Shown here: positions 49,649-58,065 of the stretch, piece after piece | How positions within the stretch are numbered: the stretch's first letter is position 1 | How the letters are laid out: every line of letters begins with the position of its first letter | NCBI GenBank assembly: GCA_963726085.1 | Contig: CAVSAR010000003.1 | Span: 1-64,000, forward strand | Direction: 5' to 3' | DNA length: 64,000 bases | DNA from: ZC4RG30 sp963726085 | Lineage (GTDB): Bacteria > Pseudomonadota > Gammaproteobacteria > Steroidobacterales > Steroidobacteraceae | The notes under the pieces: model-generated | The model's database searches: none | The model's input: the letters and a program-made list of their open reading frames with translations, nothing else | What the model was told of the DNA's origin: nothing | Program-made: the position numbers and the translations under genes

Positions 49649-50674
49649 TCAGTCGTGGCGCTGACTCCAGCCACCCGGGGACACGCCGAATTGGCGCTTG
49701 AAGGCACGGCTGAACGCCGATTCGGAGTCGTACCCAATGGCCGCGCCAATCTGGGCCAGGCTGCCGCGCCCCTCGCGCAATTGCTGCGCCGCCAAATGCA
49801 TACGCCACATGGTCAGGTACTGCATCGGAGGCTGTCCTACCAGCGAACTGAAGCGCTCCGCAAAGACGGAGCGTGACATTCCAACTTCAATTGCGAGCGA
49901 CTCCGCGGTCCAAGCTTCCGTCGGACGTGCATGAAGGGCCGCCAGAGCTTTTCCTACATGCAAATCACTCAGTCCCGCGAGCCATCCGCGCCGTTCCGCG
50001 GGCAGGCCAGCGACAAACTGGCGAATAGCCTCAACAAATAACAGCTCGGATAGTTTTGCTATCACTGTCGTCGAGCCCAGTCGTCCGGCAGCGATCTCGC
50101 TTGCAGCAAAGCGAAAAGAACTTTCGATCCATGCCCCGGATGGAGTCGATCGTACGTCTAGCTTCAGCACCGCCGGCAATGCAGCGAGCAGCGGACTGAA
50201 CGGCGTGTCACAACCAAGGTAGCCGCACAGCAGCTGTGTTGCTGCGCCACCCCCGCCGTATACGATGCGTGCGAGCCCGCCATCCAGGGGAGGCTGGATA
50301 ATCTCCCCTGCCGGCACAGGTACCGGGGTCAGCTCGCTACCAAATGTGTGAGCGCTATTGTGCGGCAACAACACGATCTCGCCCGCACTGACATCGATTG
50401 CGTCACCAGCTTCCGGCTGCAGTCGCATGGTGCCCCGAGCGACGAAATGGGACGCAATGACATGACGAGGTGCTTCCAGAAAAGGCTTGCAGTCGTCGGA
50501 TGACACTTTGCCGCTGATACACCACGGCGCCGTGAAGTTCGCTTCGAGGAAGACTCCGCCGGACAACCTAGTTACACGCAAGACGTCAGAAAACGCATCC
50601 ACCGCCTGCCCGCCTTTGCATCCAGAGTCTGGAGCATGAGATCCGGAGCCCTGGTAATTCAAGCTCGGACGCAA
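49649..50674 (-). CDS. AraC family transcriptional regulator with cupin N-terminus
   Basis: A 341-residue regulator. The N-terminal cupin-like effector domain (about 25-215, SGGVFLEANFTAPWCISG, GDAIDVSAGEIVLLPHNSAHTF) is of the AraC-associated Cupin_6 type. The C-terminal double HTH reads LAIEVGMSRSVFAERFSSLVGQPPMQYLTMWRMHLAAQQL and LAQIGAAIGYDSESAFSRAFKRQFGVSPGGW. The start may be further in (GTG at VDAFSDVLRVT), since the first 24 residues look non-conserved. It is divergent from the diiron/MAPEG pair across about 200 bp and is their probable regulator. Confidence 0.9.
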   Translation of the reverse strand: MRPSLNYQGSGSHAPDSGCKGGQAVDAFSDVLRVTRLSGGVFLEANFTAPWCISGKVSSDDCKPFLEAPRHVIASHFVARGTMRLQPEAGDAIDVSAGEIVLLPHNSAHTFGSELTPVPVPAGEIIQPPLDGGLARIVYGGGGAATQLLCGYLGCDTPFSPLLAALPAVLKLDVRSTPSGAWIESSFRFAASEIAAGRLGSTTVIAKLSELLFVEAIRQFVAGLPAERRGWLAGLSDLHVGKALAALHARPTEAWTAESLAIEVGMSRSVFAERFSSLVGQPPMQYLTMWRMHLAAQQLREGRGSLAQIGAAIGYDSESAFSRAFKRQFGVSPGGWSQRHD

Positions 50675-50873
50675 GGTTTATATAGTCACGACCACTGGAA
50701 ATCAAGGAACGAGGCTGCGGGCAGAAAGTCGTCACATTCAGGTCGAGTCATCCGTATCGCACAGCAACCTGCGCCACCGCAGATCTTGGCTTACGGGGTG
50801 ACGGACGCCGCATCGCTTCTCGAAGCACAGTAACCATGCTCCCTTACGTCACCATAACTACGAGGATTTTCCC

Positions 50874-51827
50874 ATGAATGCTGCTGTTGCCGAGGTTATG
50901 AGCGAAGTTGGTCGGTCCACCCGTTATGCCCGCGTGATCGCACTATCAAAGAAGGCGGAGTGGCAGATTGATCGTGATCTGCTGCGGGGTCGAACGTTTG
51001 ACTTCTCACGCACGTTTCTGCCGGACGGGCTGACGCTCAGCCATCGACTGGACTTTCTGACTGCCGACGATGTGCGCCTGATGAGTCAGATTCAGGGCCG
51101 CACCTATGCCTACATTTTCGGGCTGGTGGAACGTTTCATCAGCGCGAAGATGCTCGATCTGGGTCGGGCGAAGATCTTCGGTGACCAGCTCGCGCTGGAA
51201 GGCCTGGTTCGATTCTCCAACGAGGAGATCAAGCATCAGGAACTGTTCCGGCTGATGGAGACGATGATTGCGCCGCATATGCCGGACGGCTATCGTCGGG
51301 TCGCTGAACCAAACGATGTGGCCCAGGCCGTGCTCGCCACCCGCACGTGGGCGGTCCTAGCACTCACCTGTCATATCGAACTGTTCGTCCAGTCGCACTA
51401 CGCCGCGAGTATTGCCCCACACCAGGACATCTGCCCGCTCTTCAGAGACGTCTTTCAGTTTCACTGGCGCGACGAGTGCCAGCACGTGGTGCTCGATGAA
51501 CTGGAGTGGAAAGCTGAGCATGCAGCGCTGTCAGCTGCCGAACGTGACCTGGCTGTCGACGACCTGATTGCCCTGGTGATCGCCGTAGACGGAATACTGC
51601 AGGCACAAGCGATGGCTGACGCTGGCTACTTCGTGCAAATCGCCGAGGGAAACTTTGGTGTTGAACAGGCTGTGCAGATAGAAGCCGCTGTACTGGCTGC
51701 CTACCGCTGGCAGTACATCATCTCCGGCGTGCAGCATCCACACTTCGGCCGGCTCTTGACCAGCATGACGACGCCGGCACAGATGTCACGGATACAGGCG
51801 GCGTTGGTGCCGATCGTTGGCAGCTAA
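50874..51827 (+). CDS. Putative diiron (ferritin-like) oxygenase-type protein
   Basis: A 317-residue soluble, mostly helical protein. Likely iron ligands are in VRFSNEEIKHQELFRLMET (E..H..E type, residues about 118-138), ALTCHIELFVQSHY (about 162-176), and FHWRDECQHVVLDELEW (E..H...E, about 200-218). This spacing is that of diiron-carboxylate four-helix-bundle proteins such as AurF-like N-oxygenases and related families; I do not recognise the exact family. ATG 50874 is preceded by a GAGGA (about 10 nt). It is followed 62 bp later by a MAPEG gene on the same strand and faces an AraC regulator. Confidence 0.7.
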   Translation: MNAAVAEVMSEVGRSTRYARVIALSKKAEWQIDRDLLRGRTFDFSRTFLPDGLTLSHRLDFLTADDVRLMSQIQGRTYAYIFGLVERFISAKMLDLGRAKIFGDQLALEGLVRFSNEEIKHQELFRLMETMIAPHMPDGYRRVAEPNDVAQAVLATRTWAVLALTCHIELFVQSHYAASIAPHQDICPLFRDVFQFHWRDECQHVVLDELEWKAEHAALSAAERDLAVDDLIALVIAVDGILQAQAMADAGYFVQIAEGNFGVEQAVQIEAAVLAAYRWQYIISGVQHPHFGRLLTSMTTPAQMSRIQAALVPIVGS

Positions 51828-51889
51828 ACCGGCGCCCACAGCGCCGGCCCAATGGCGGCGCTGCGGTGGATGAAACCACGGAGTCTGCT

Positions 51890-52318
51890 ATGACTATACC
51901 GATGTGGGCGTTGCTGGGATTCGCCACCTGGACCGTCCTGCTGCTGATGGTAACCGTCGGCGTTTACCGATGGACCCAGATCTTGCTGGGACGCAAGCGC
52001 ATTGGGGCGTTTCGTTCGGATCAGGTCGAGGGCGACGACTGGTATCGGCGGTCAATGCGCGCACACGCCAATTGCGTGGAAAACCTGCCTGTTTTCGGAG
52101 CCGTCGTTTTGGCCCTTTCCGCCAGCGGTGTTTCAGGCCCAGCCGTCGACCGGCTGTCCATGGCGGTATTGGCTGCCCGGGTCGTGCAGTCCAGCATTCA
52201 CGTATCTCATGCACAAACTGACGCTTTCGTGTCGGTGAGATTTACTTTCTTTTGCATCCAACTGGCGGCCTTCCTGGCGCTAATCGTGATGATCGTCCTG
52301 CACGCCATGCACGGATAG
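51890..52318 (+). CDS. MAPEG family membrane protein
   Basis: A 142-residue four-helix membrane protein of the MAPEG superfamily (membrane-associated proteins in eicosanoid and glutathione metabolism). The diagnostic motif is RRSMRAHANCVENLPVFGAVVLA at about residues 50-72. Hydrophobic helices are at about 5-28, 64-82, 88-105 and 117-138. Bacterial members are glutathione S-transferase or peroxidase-like, but many lack a known function. ATG 51890 has GGAG at 51880-51883; the longer frame from 51866 lacks such a site. Confidence 0.85.
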   Translation: MTIPMWALLGFATWTVLLLMVTVGVYRWTQILLGRKRIGAFRSDQVEGDDWYRRSMRAHANCVENLPVFGAVVLALSASGVSGPAVDRLSMAVLAARVVQSSIHVSHAQTDAFVSVRFTFFCIQLAAFLALIVMIVLHAMHG

Positions 52319-52340
52319 TGGTGCTGGAGCCGCAGTAGCC

Positions 52341-52490
52341 TCAACGCAAAGCCAGCCTGACTGCTGGCGGCATCGGCAGGAATTGACACAGCGCAAGCAG
52401 ATCCGTGTATGCCGCATCATCGACCCTGCGCCGCCGAACGATAATCTCCTCGCGGACATACCCGATGGGAGCGACGGGGAAAGTCAGCAT
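52341..52490 (-). CDS. Small open frame downstream of the multicopper oxidase
   Basis: A 49-codon frame from an ATG at 52490 (begins MLTFPVAPIGYV) to a TGA at 52341. It lies 19 bp after the multicopper oxidase stop and has GTAGG just upstream of the start. The product has a basic run (VRRRRVDD) and no family I recognise. It could be a small accessory protein, the end of a decayed gene, or chance. Confidence 0.3.
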   Translation of the reverse strand: MLTFPVAPIGYVREEIIVRRRRVDDAAYTDLLALCQFLPMPPAVRLALR

Positions 52491-52509
52491 TACCTACGGA
52501 TGGGATCGC

Positions 52510-53982
52510 TCACGCATATTTGAATAGCGCCATGAACCCGAAGTCCATGTGCAATTGCTGATGGCAGTGAAATAGCGTGAGACCAGGATTATCGGCAACG
52601 AAGTCGATGCTGAGCTCCTGAAACCCGCCGAGCATCACCACGTCCTTGACCACACCGGCGGTGGATCGCCCCGCAAACCGCGTGAGTTCGAAGCTGTGGC
52701 GGTGCAAATGCAGCGGGTGGATATCGTCGCTGGCGTTGCGAAATTTCAATCGATAGCGTTGCCCTTCGTGCAATATATGGCTCGGCTGCATCTTCTTCAT
52801 GGAGAACGCTTCACCGTTGAGCGTCCACTGATTGAAGCCGTGCAGCGCTGCGTTGTGTTTGACGATCAGCATCTCGATCGTTTCATCCGGTGTCGCTGCC
52901 TGGGCCCCGGCTTTGCCGAATCGCGCATAATCCCAGTGAAACGGCTTCGGATCGACCCACTGAGGCTGGCCTTTGCGCCCGGCATACTCGACCACAATAC
53001 CCATCCCGTGACCGCGGTCGTCATGGTCCAAATCGCCCATGACCCACGCGCCTGGGTGATTCATGTCAACGATCGCCGAGACCCTCTCGGCGGTTCCCAG
53101 CCACAGCACCGGGACTTCGGCGGGTGTCGGCACCGGATTTCCATCGAGCGCCACCACCCGAAATACGTGGCCGGGCAGCGCCAGGCTGCGGATTTCCCCG
53201 GCACTGGCATTGAGCACATGGAATAGAACCCGCTCGCCTTGCCTGACGCGGATGGGCTCACCATGCCCGAGCATCTTGCCGTTGATGGCGAAATGCTTGT
53301 AGCCGACTTCAAACCCCTTGGCCTTTTCCTTCGCCGCGTCGTCAGCATGCTTGCCGATAAGCTGCAGGTCATGAATCGGTTTACCTGCCAGGAAATCCAT
53401 GGCCATGTCGCCACCGCGGCTCAAGGTCGGCTCGAATTCCTTCATCACGAGAAACACTTCGCGGTCGTACGCGCCGGGATCCTCCCTGGGATCGATGTAG
53501 ACGGCTCCGGCCTGGCCGGTATAGGTCCCGCGCTTGAGGTTGCCGCCCGCCGGGACGTGCGTGTGGTAGAAGCGCAAGCCCGACGGCATTGGTACGAACG
53601 CCACGCGCCGCATGCCGCGCGCCGGCACGAACGGCGTCCCCTCCTCCGATGCGCCGTCCACCTCGCTCGGGACCATCTGACCGTGCCAGTGCACCAGTTC
53701 CGGCGTGTCCGTGTCATTGTGAATATCGACCGTGACGCGCTGGCCCTCCTTGAAACGCAGCAGTGGCCCGGGAAACTGGCCGTTGTACAGCGTGGTCGAC
53801 ACGGCGTGACCGGGCGCCAGGTCCACGAGTCCCGTGGCAATTCGCAACGTATAGTCGGCCTTCAATTCGGGCTGTGACGCTGATTGGGCCAGCACCGAAG
53901 ACCAGGGGCTGGAGCCCGCAGCCAGCGCGGCGCTGGACACTTTCAGAAAATCCCGGCGCGGCAGCAAGATCCTTGGTGTCAC
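52510..53982 (-). CDS. Multicopper oxidase with Tat signal
   Basis: A 490-residue periplasmic oxidase. The N-terminal twin-arginine signal is RRDFLKVSSAALAAG. All four copper-binding blocks are present: HWHG (about residue 98), FYHTH (about 138), HPLHLHRHSFE (about 423) and FHCHQQLHMDFGFM near the C-terminus. Type 1, 2 and 3 copper sites can therefore form. Substrate unknown; three-domain laccase or copper-resistance-type (CopA/CueO) activity is possible. It runs on the minus strand, 40 bp downstream of the phosphatase-like gene. Confidence 0.9.
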   Translation of the reverse strand: MTPRILLPRRDFLKVSSAALAAGSSPWSSVLAQSASQPELKADYTLRIATGLVDLAPGHAVSTTLYNGQFPGPLLRFKEGQRVTVDIHNDTDTPELVHWHGQMVPSEVDGASEEGTPFVPARGMRRVAFVPMPSGLRFYHTHVPAGGNLKRGTYTGQAGAVYIDPREDPGAYDREVFLVMKEFEPTLSRGGDMAMDFLAGKPIHDLQLIGKHADDAAKEKAKGFEVGYKHFAINGKMLGHGEPIRVRQGERVLFHVLNASAGEIRSLALPGHVFRVVALDGNPVPTPAEVPVLWLGTAERVSAIVDMNHPGAWVMGDLDHDDRGHGMGIVVEYAGRKGQPQWVDPKPFHWDYARFGKAGAQAATPDETIEMLIVKHNAALHGFNQWTLNGEAFSMKKMQPSHILHEGQRYRLKFRNASDDIHPLHLHRHSFELTRFAGRSTAGVVKDVVMLGGFQELSIDFVADNPGLTLFHCHQQLHMDFGFMALFKYA

Positions 53983-54022
53983 AGCGAAAAGTCCAACCGG
54001 TGGCCTCGTGCCCGATCAATGA

Positions 54023-54646
54023 CTAGTGGGCGGCATCCAGGTGCGGCCATTGGTCGATCTTAACCCGGGCAACCAGCATTGCCGTGCCGCGACCGTCCGG
54101 ATGAAGGATCAATGCCTCCCCGTCGGCCAGGCCGGCCGCCTCTTGCGGATACGCCTCCACAATGTTGGGAAAGTGCGTGACGATGAGCGTGTCCTTGCCG
54201 GGCGCCGGTGCCTCTGCGCTTTTCGCCCGCAGCCAGGCGCCGCGCGTGCCGCTGTTGTCCGCGGCCATGCTTTGGCCCGAATCGCCAAGCTGGGCAAGCG
54301 CGGTTGCCGGACCGAGTTTTGCCAGCCTGATCGTCTCGAGCGCCCGATAGGTCGGGCTGGACAACACCTGCCCAACCGGTATGCGCAGCTGGCGCAGCGC
54401 ATCGCCCAGGGCCATTGCCGAGGATCGACCTACCTCGTCCAGCTGGCGCTCGCGGTTAGGGTTATCAGGGTTGGCTGTGGCCGCATCAGGCGGGCTGCGC
54501 GGAGAGCTGGCGTGCCGCATCAGGATCACGTAGCCACCCGAGCGCAGCGCCGTCAACTCAGACCCCGGGGCTGATTCGCCAGCGAAAGTCGCAGCCGATA
54601 AAGCCAGCATCAGGACTGCCGTGAAACACCAAATGTGATTTTTCAT
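54023..54646 (-). CDS. Secreted histidine phosphatase superfamily protein
   Basis: A protein of about 207 residues. The signal peptide (ATG at 54646) is WCFTAVLMLALSAATFAG. The catalytic start GGYVILMRHASSP carries the RHxxxP phospho-His motif (R-H-A rather than R-H-G). It continues NRERQLDEVGRSSAMALGDALRQLRIPVGQVLSSPTYRALETIRLA and a second His in LIVTHFPNIVEAYP. This is the phosphoglycerate mutase-like fold of periplasmic phosphatases; the substrate is unknown. It lies upstream of the multicopper oxidase on the same strand. Confidence 0.85.
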   Translation of the reverse strand: MKNHIWCFTAVLMLALSAATFAGESAPGSELTALRSGGYVILMRHASSPRSPPDAATANPDNPNRERQLDEVGRSSAMALGDALRQLRIPVGQVLSSPTYRALETIRLAKLGPATALAQLGDSGQSMAADNSGTRGAWLRAKSAEAPAPGKDTLIVTHFPNIVEAYPQEAAGLADGEALILHPDGRGTAMLVARVKIDQWPHLDAAH

Positions 54647-54747
54647 CGGGCCCACCAACCTTTTGAGTTTGAGCGCGCATCAAGATTATGGCGCACTCGA
54701 TGCGCGTCGCCGGACCGCAACAGTGCCCAAGGCCTACCGATTCTCCA

Positions 54748-54769
54748 CCGGCCTTTTGCCAAGGGCCGG
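54748..54769. repeat. GC-rich hairpin in the gap between the phosphatase and carotenoid oxygenase genes
   Basis: CCGGCC (54748-54753) pairs with GGCCGG (54764-54769) across a 10-nt loop. There is no T-run on either side, so it is not a standard terminator. The remaining 54647-54918 stretch shows nothing else. Confidence 0.4.
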
Positions 54770-54918
54770 CAAGCAATTGTTTATCATGGCGTTTTCGCCG
54801 CAGCCTCAAATCGTCGAACCGACTTGTCCTGCATCCCTTTCGTTCAGAGATGAAACGCTCGGCTATCCAGCGCTTTATAGCTGCGCATCGGCCTGTCACC
54901 ACGCGCATGTGCGGTGCG

Positions 54919-56389
54919 TCAGGCCTCGAACGGCAGCTCCTCGTGTGATGCCCACATGCCATGCACCTGCGCGGCGATTGCAAAGGGCAGGATGACGCGC
55001 GCGATCTCCTGCATCTTCTCCGCATCGACGATCAGCAGCTCCGAGCGCTTTTCGACCATGTTGCTGAACACGCCCAGGAGGTAACCCGAGCCCTCGGCCG
55101 CCTTGGCGCCCTTGGGCGCGAAGCACGCTTCCTGCAGGTTGCCGTTGTCACCCACGAACAGGCTCTCGACTCTTGCCCGCAGCCATGTCGAACCGGCCCA
55201 GGGAATTGGTGAGCGGGAAGGACGGCGCACCGCTCATTTGCATGCTGGGGGGCCGGCTGAAATCGGTGTAGCCCAGATAGCCGAAGCGATAGGGCAACGA
55301 GCAGAACCGGTCATCGATGCGCGGCAGGCCGCCCAGCTGCTGCGGAAACGGCGACTGTTCCTCCCAGCCGTCCTTCTTCGATCCCAGGTCCACCACCCAG
55401 CGCCGGATGGTCGACCCACCCGTCATCGGCGTCCACGGCGAGCCGTCGCGGTTGGGAAAGAACGGATACGGGTTGGCGTCCGACACCGTGCCATCGACCA
55501 CCAATCGGTTGCCCTCGGTGCTGGCATTGAGGGTATGTCCCATGGCATGCGGCGGGCCCTTGATCCAGCGCGCGTCCTTGGCATCGCCGTCCCGCGGCAA
55601 CACCAGCAGGTAGCCGGGCAGTCGCTCGTCCCAGTGCCAGTGCAGGTTCTCCGGGGACGCGGCCAACCATTCCTTGCTGGTGGTCAACGGGAAGTGCGGG
55701 ATCACCACATGGGTACGAGTGATCGCCATGTCGTGGTTCTCGCTCACGTAGGGCGCCTGCAGGCGTACCTCGCGCTTCACCTGCCCGGACCGTCGATGAA
55801 GTAGACAAAGATGTCCGTGGAGGCCTCGCCGGTGGCCTCGTAACCAAAGGCGATCATCTCGCCGGTTACCGGGTCGATCTTCGGATGCGCCGTGAACGTC
55901 AGGCTCTTGTAGCTTGCCGTCGAAGTCGTACTCGCCCTGGTCTCAAGCGTATGCGGGTCGATCTCGTAGGGCCGCGCGTCTTCCTTGGTTGCCAGCAGGC
56001 GGCCGGCGTGGACCACCGGCGTGGTATTGGTGACCGTGCTGCTCAGACCTCGCACGGAAGGATCGTCCGCCGCCGCGGTTTCGGTAGTTGCCAAACAGCT
56101 GTCGCCCCGCCTTGCGGTTTGCCAGGTAGCGCGGCGTGCGCACGAAGCGGCCCTTGTAGTCCACGCGCCCGTCATGAGAACCGGAACATGGAGATGTAGC
56201 CGTCGGCGCTGAAGGGACTTCGTCGGCGTATTTCGGCGGGTACATCCAGTCGCCACCCAGCCGGTAGAAGGTGCCGTGCAGGTCACGCGGAATCTGTCCC
56301 TGGACCTCGCAGTCGAAGATCTCCCCCTCGAAGCGCAGCGTCGCGAAGAAATCGCCGCCCAGATGCTTGTCGCCGAATCGCTGGACCAT
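54919..56389 (-). CDS. Carotenoid/stilbene cleavage oxygenase family protein, frame broken several times
   Basis: A non-haem iron dioxygenase of about 490 residues, beginning VQRFGDKHLGGDFFATLRFEGEIFDCEVQGQIPRDLHGTFYRLGGDW (ATG 56389). Recognisable blocks contain the four expected iron-ligand histidines: VTNTTPVVHAGRLLATKEDARPYEIDPHTLETR, SLTFTAHPKIDPVTGEMIAFGYEATG, THVVIPHFPLTTSKEWL and AAQVHGMWASHEELPFEA. Frame changes are required near 56200, 56090, 55930, 55790 and 55170. The family cleaves conjugated double bonds in carotenoids, lignostilbenes or isoeugenol-like phenylpropenoids. No N-terminal signal is seen. The gene may be decayed or badly assembled. Confidence 0.75.
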
Positions 56390-56551
56390 TTGCCGTATCC
56401 CCTGTCACTGGTAGTCGCGCGGTAAATCGTGCGCCGGATGGTAAGTCGAAAGCCACTTTTGTGGGAACCCTTCACTCGTCCCAAGCGCTGCCACATCGCT
56501 ACTGAGAACCATTCATTGCATGGCGGCGACCGATGGGATCGTCACTCCTGG

Positions 56552-58015
56552 CTAGTACTGCCCGTACCGACCCGTGATGGAGCGCAGCAGTTTCGCCGGG
56601 TCGTAGCCGATGCCGTCCTTGAAGACGATCTGCGTGTTTTCAACGTCGGCAATTTTTCGCGACGGATCTCCGAGGATGACCACCAGATCCGCATTCTTGC
56701 CCACTTCTATGGAACCGATGCTGCCCTGCCGGCCCTCGAAGATCGCCCCGTTGAGCGTCGCGATGCGAATGGCTTGCACCGGCGTAAAGCCCGCCTCTAC
56801 CAACAGTTCAATCTCGCGCTGGTCGCCAAATCCGGGCAGCACGCCACCATTACCGGTGGGGTCGGGACCGGCCAGCAGCAGCCCGCCGGCAGCGACGAAA
56901 TTGCGCTCCATCTGCATGGCATGGGCCAGCTTGATCGCGGCGTCAGGTAACGGCGACTCCAGTCGCCGGTCGCGCCTGAATAGATAGGCTTCGCGTGCCG
57001 CGGGCGCCATGGCCTCGAGCATGCGCGATTGCAGCGGCGGGCGGCCCGCCACGTCGCCCTCCAGCACCGGCAACGTCGAAGTCACCGCCACGTGATGCGA
57101 CACCAGCAGCCGGATCAGCTGGGCGGCTTCAGCCCCGTCAGGATCCATGTTCTTGATCGTGTCCTCGTCGCCCTCCTGCGGACACACGTCGGGCTGCTTG
57201 CCCGGTGTCAACTGGGTGTTGACCCAGAAGCCATGCTCCAGATTGTCGATGCCCAGCTCGGCCGCCTCGGGATAGGTCACCGAACACAGGTGCCCGGTGA
57301 CCTTCAGGCCGTGCCGGTGCGCGGCCTCGATGGCGGCCTTGAGCTCTGCACGCGTGATATGCATGTAGGCCTTGAACGAGGTCACGCCGGCACTGGCCCA
57401 GTAGTCAACGAAGCGCGTCGCTTCCTGGGGACTGGCCAGTTGATGCATCTGGATGAAGTCCGTGCTCTTGCCCTCCAGATAGGGGGCCGTCACGTCGATA
57501 TGCGGCCCGGGCAAGCTGCCGGCCTCGATCTGGTCGCGAAGATTAAGGTCGGCATAGGGCTCGACGCTGCCGGTGGTGCGCATGGTGGTGACGCCTGCGG
57601 CCAGGTACAGGCGCGGCGAGGAGAACATCATCTGCGGCGCCAGCAGCGGGTCGTCGAACGCGGGCTTCCTGCCCGGCCCGAAATTGGGCAGCGCGATGTA
57701 GAACAGGTGGTTGTGCATGCCGACAATGCCGGGCATCACCGTATGGCCCTGCAGATCCAGCACCGCCGTACCCGCGACCGGGGTTACGTCGCGCGCGGCT
57801 TCGATCCTGGCGATCTTGCCACCCTCGATGACCAGGTTTTGGTCCTCGACGGCCGGCCCACCGGTCCCGTCGATGATGCGCACATGCGTCAGCACCACGG
57901 TCGGCGCCTGCACGCGCACGAATTCCTGCACCTGCGCTGACAGCTGCTGGGCGGCAGCGGGATGCAAACTCAGCAGCGCGAGCAACAAGGCGAACACCTG
58001 CACGAATCGTTGCAT
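56552..58015 (-). CDS. Secreted metal-dependent amidohydrolase
   Basis: A 487-residue protein with signal peptide FVQVFALLLALLSLHPAAAQ (ATG 58015, preceded by GGAGG at a good distance). Metal ligands of the amidohydrolase superfamily are readable: GMHNHLF (HxH type, about residue 98), a Lys in TSFKAYMHI, His in VTGHLCS and DNLEHGFW, and Asp in AGPDPTGNG. The C-terminus is the usual small beta-sandwich (GSIGSIEVGKNADLVVILGDP). This is the imidazolonepropionase/prolidase-like branch; the substrate is unknown. It lies between the PQQ dehydrogenase and the carotenoid oxygenase on the same strand. Confidence 0.88.
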   Translation of the reverse strand: MQRFVQVFALLLALLSLHPAAAQQLSAQVQEFVRVQAPTVVLTHVRIIDGTGGPAVEDQNLVIEGGKIARIEAARDVTPVAGTAVLDLQGHTVMPGIVGMHNHLFYIALPNFGPGRKPAFDDPLLAPQMMFSSPRLYLAAGVTTMRTTGSVEPYADLNLRDQIEAGSLPGPHIDVTAPYLEGKSTDFIQMHQLASPQEATRFVDYWASAGVTSFKAYMHITRAELKAAIEAAHRHGLKVTGHLCSVTYPEAAELGIDNLEHGFWVNTQLTPGKQPDVCPQEGDEDTIKNMDPDGAEAAQLIRLLVSHHVAVTSTLPVLEGDVAGRPPLQSRMLEAMAPAAREAYLFRRDRRLESPLPDAAIKLAHAMQMERNFVAAGGLLLAGPDPTGNGGVLPGFGDQREIELLVEAGFTPVQAIRIATLNGAIFEGRQGSIGSIEVGKNADLVVILGDPSRKIADVENTQIVFKDGIGYDPAKLLRSITGRYGQY

Positions 58016-58065
58016 GCGGCCTCCATGCCCGGCCAACCAATACCCGGGCGCTGCGACTAGAGTAT

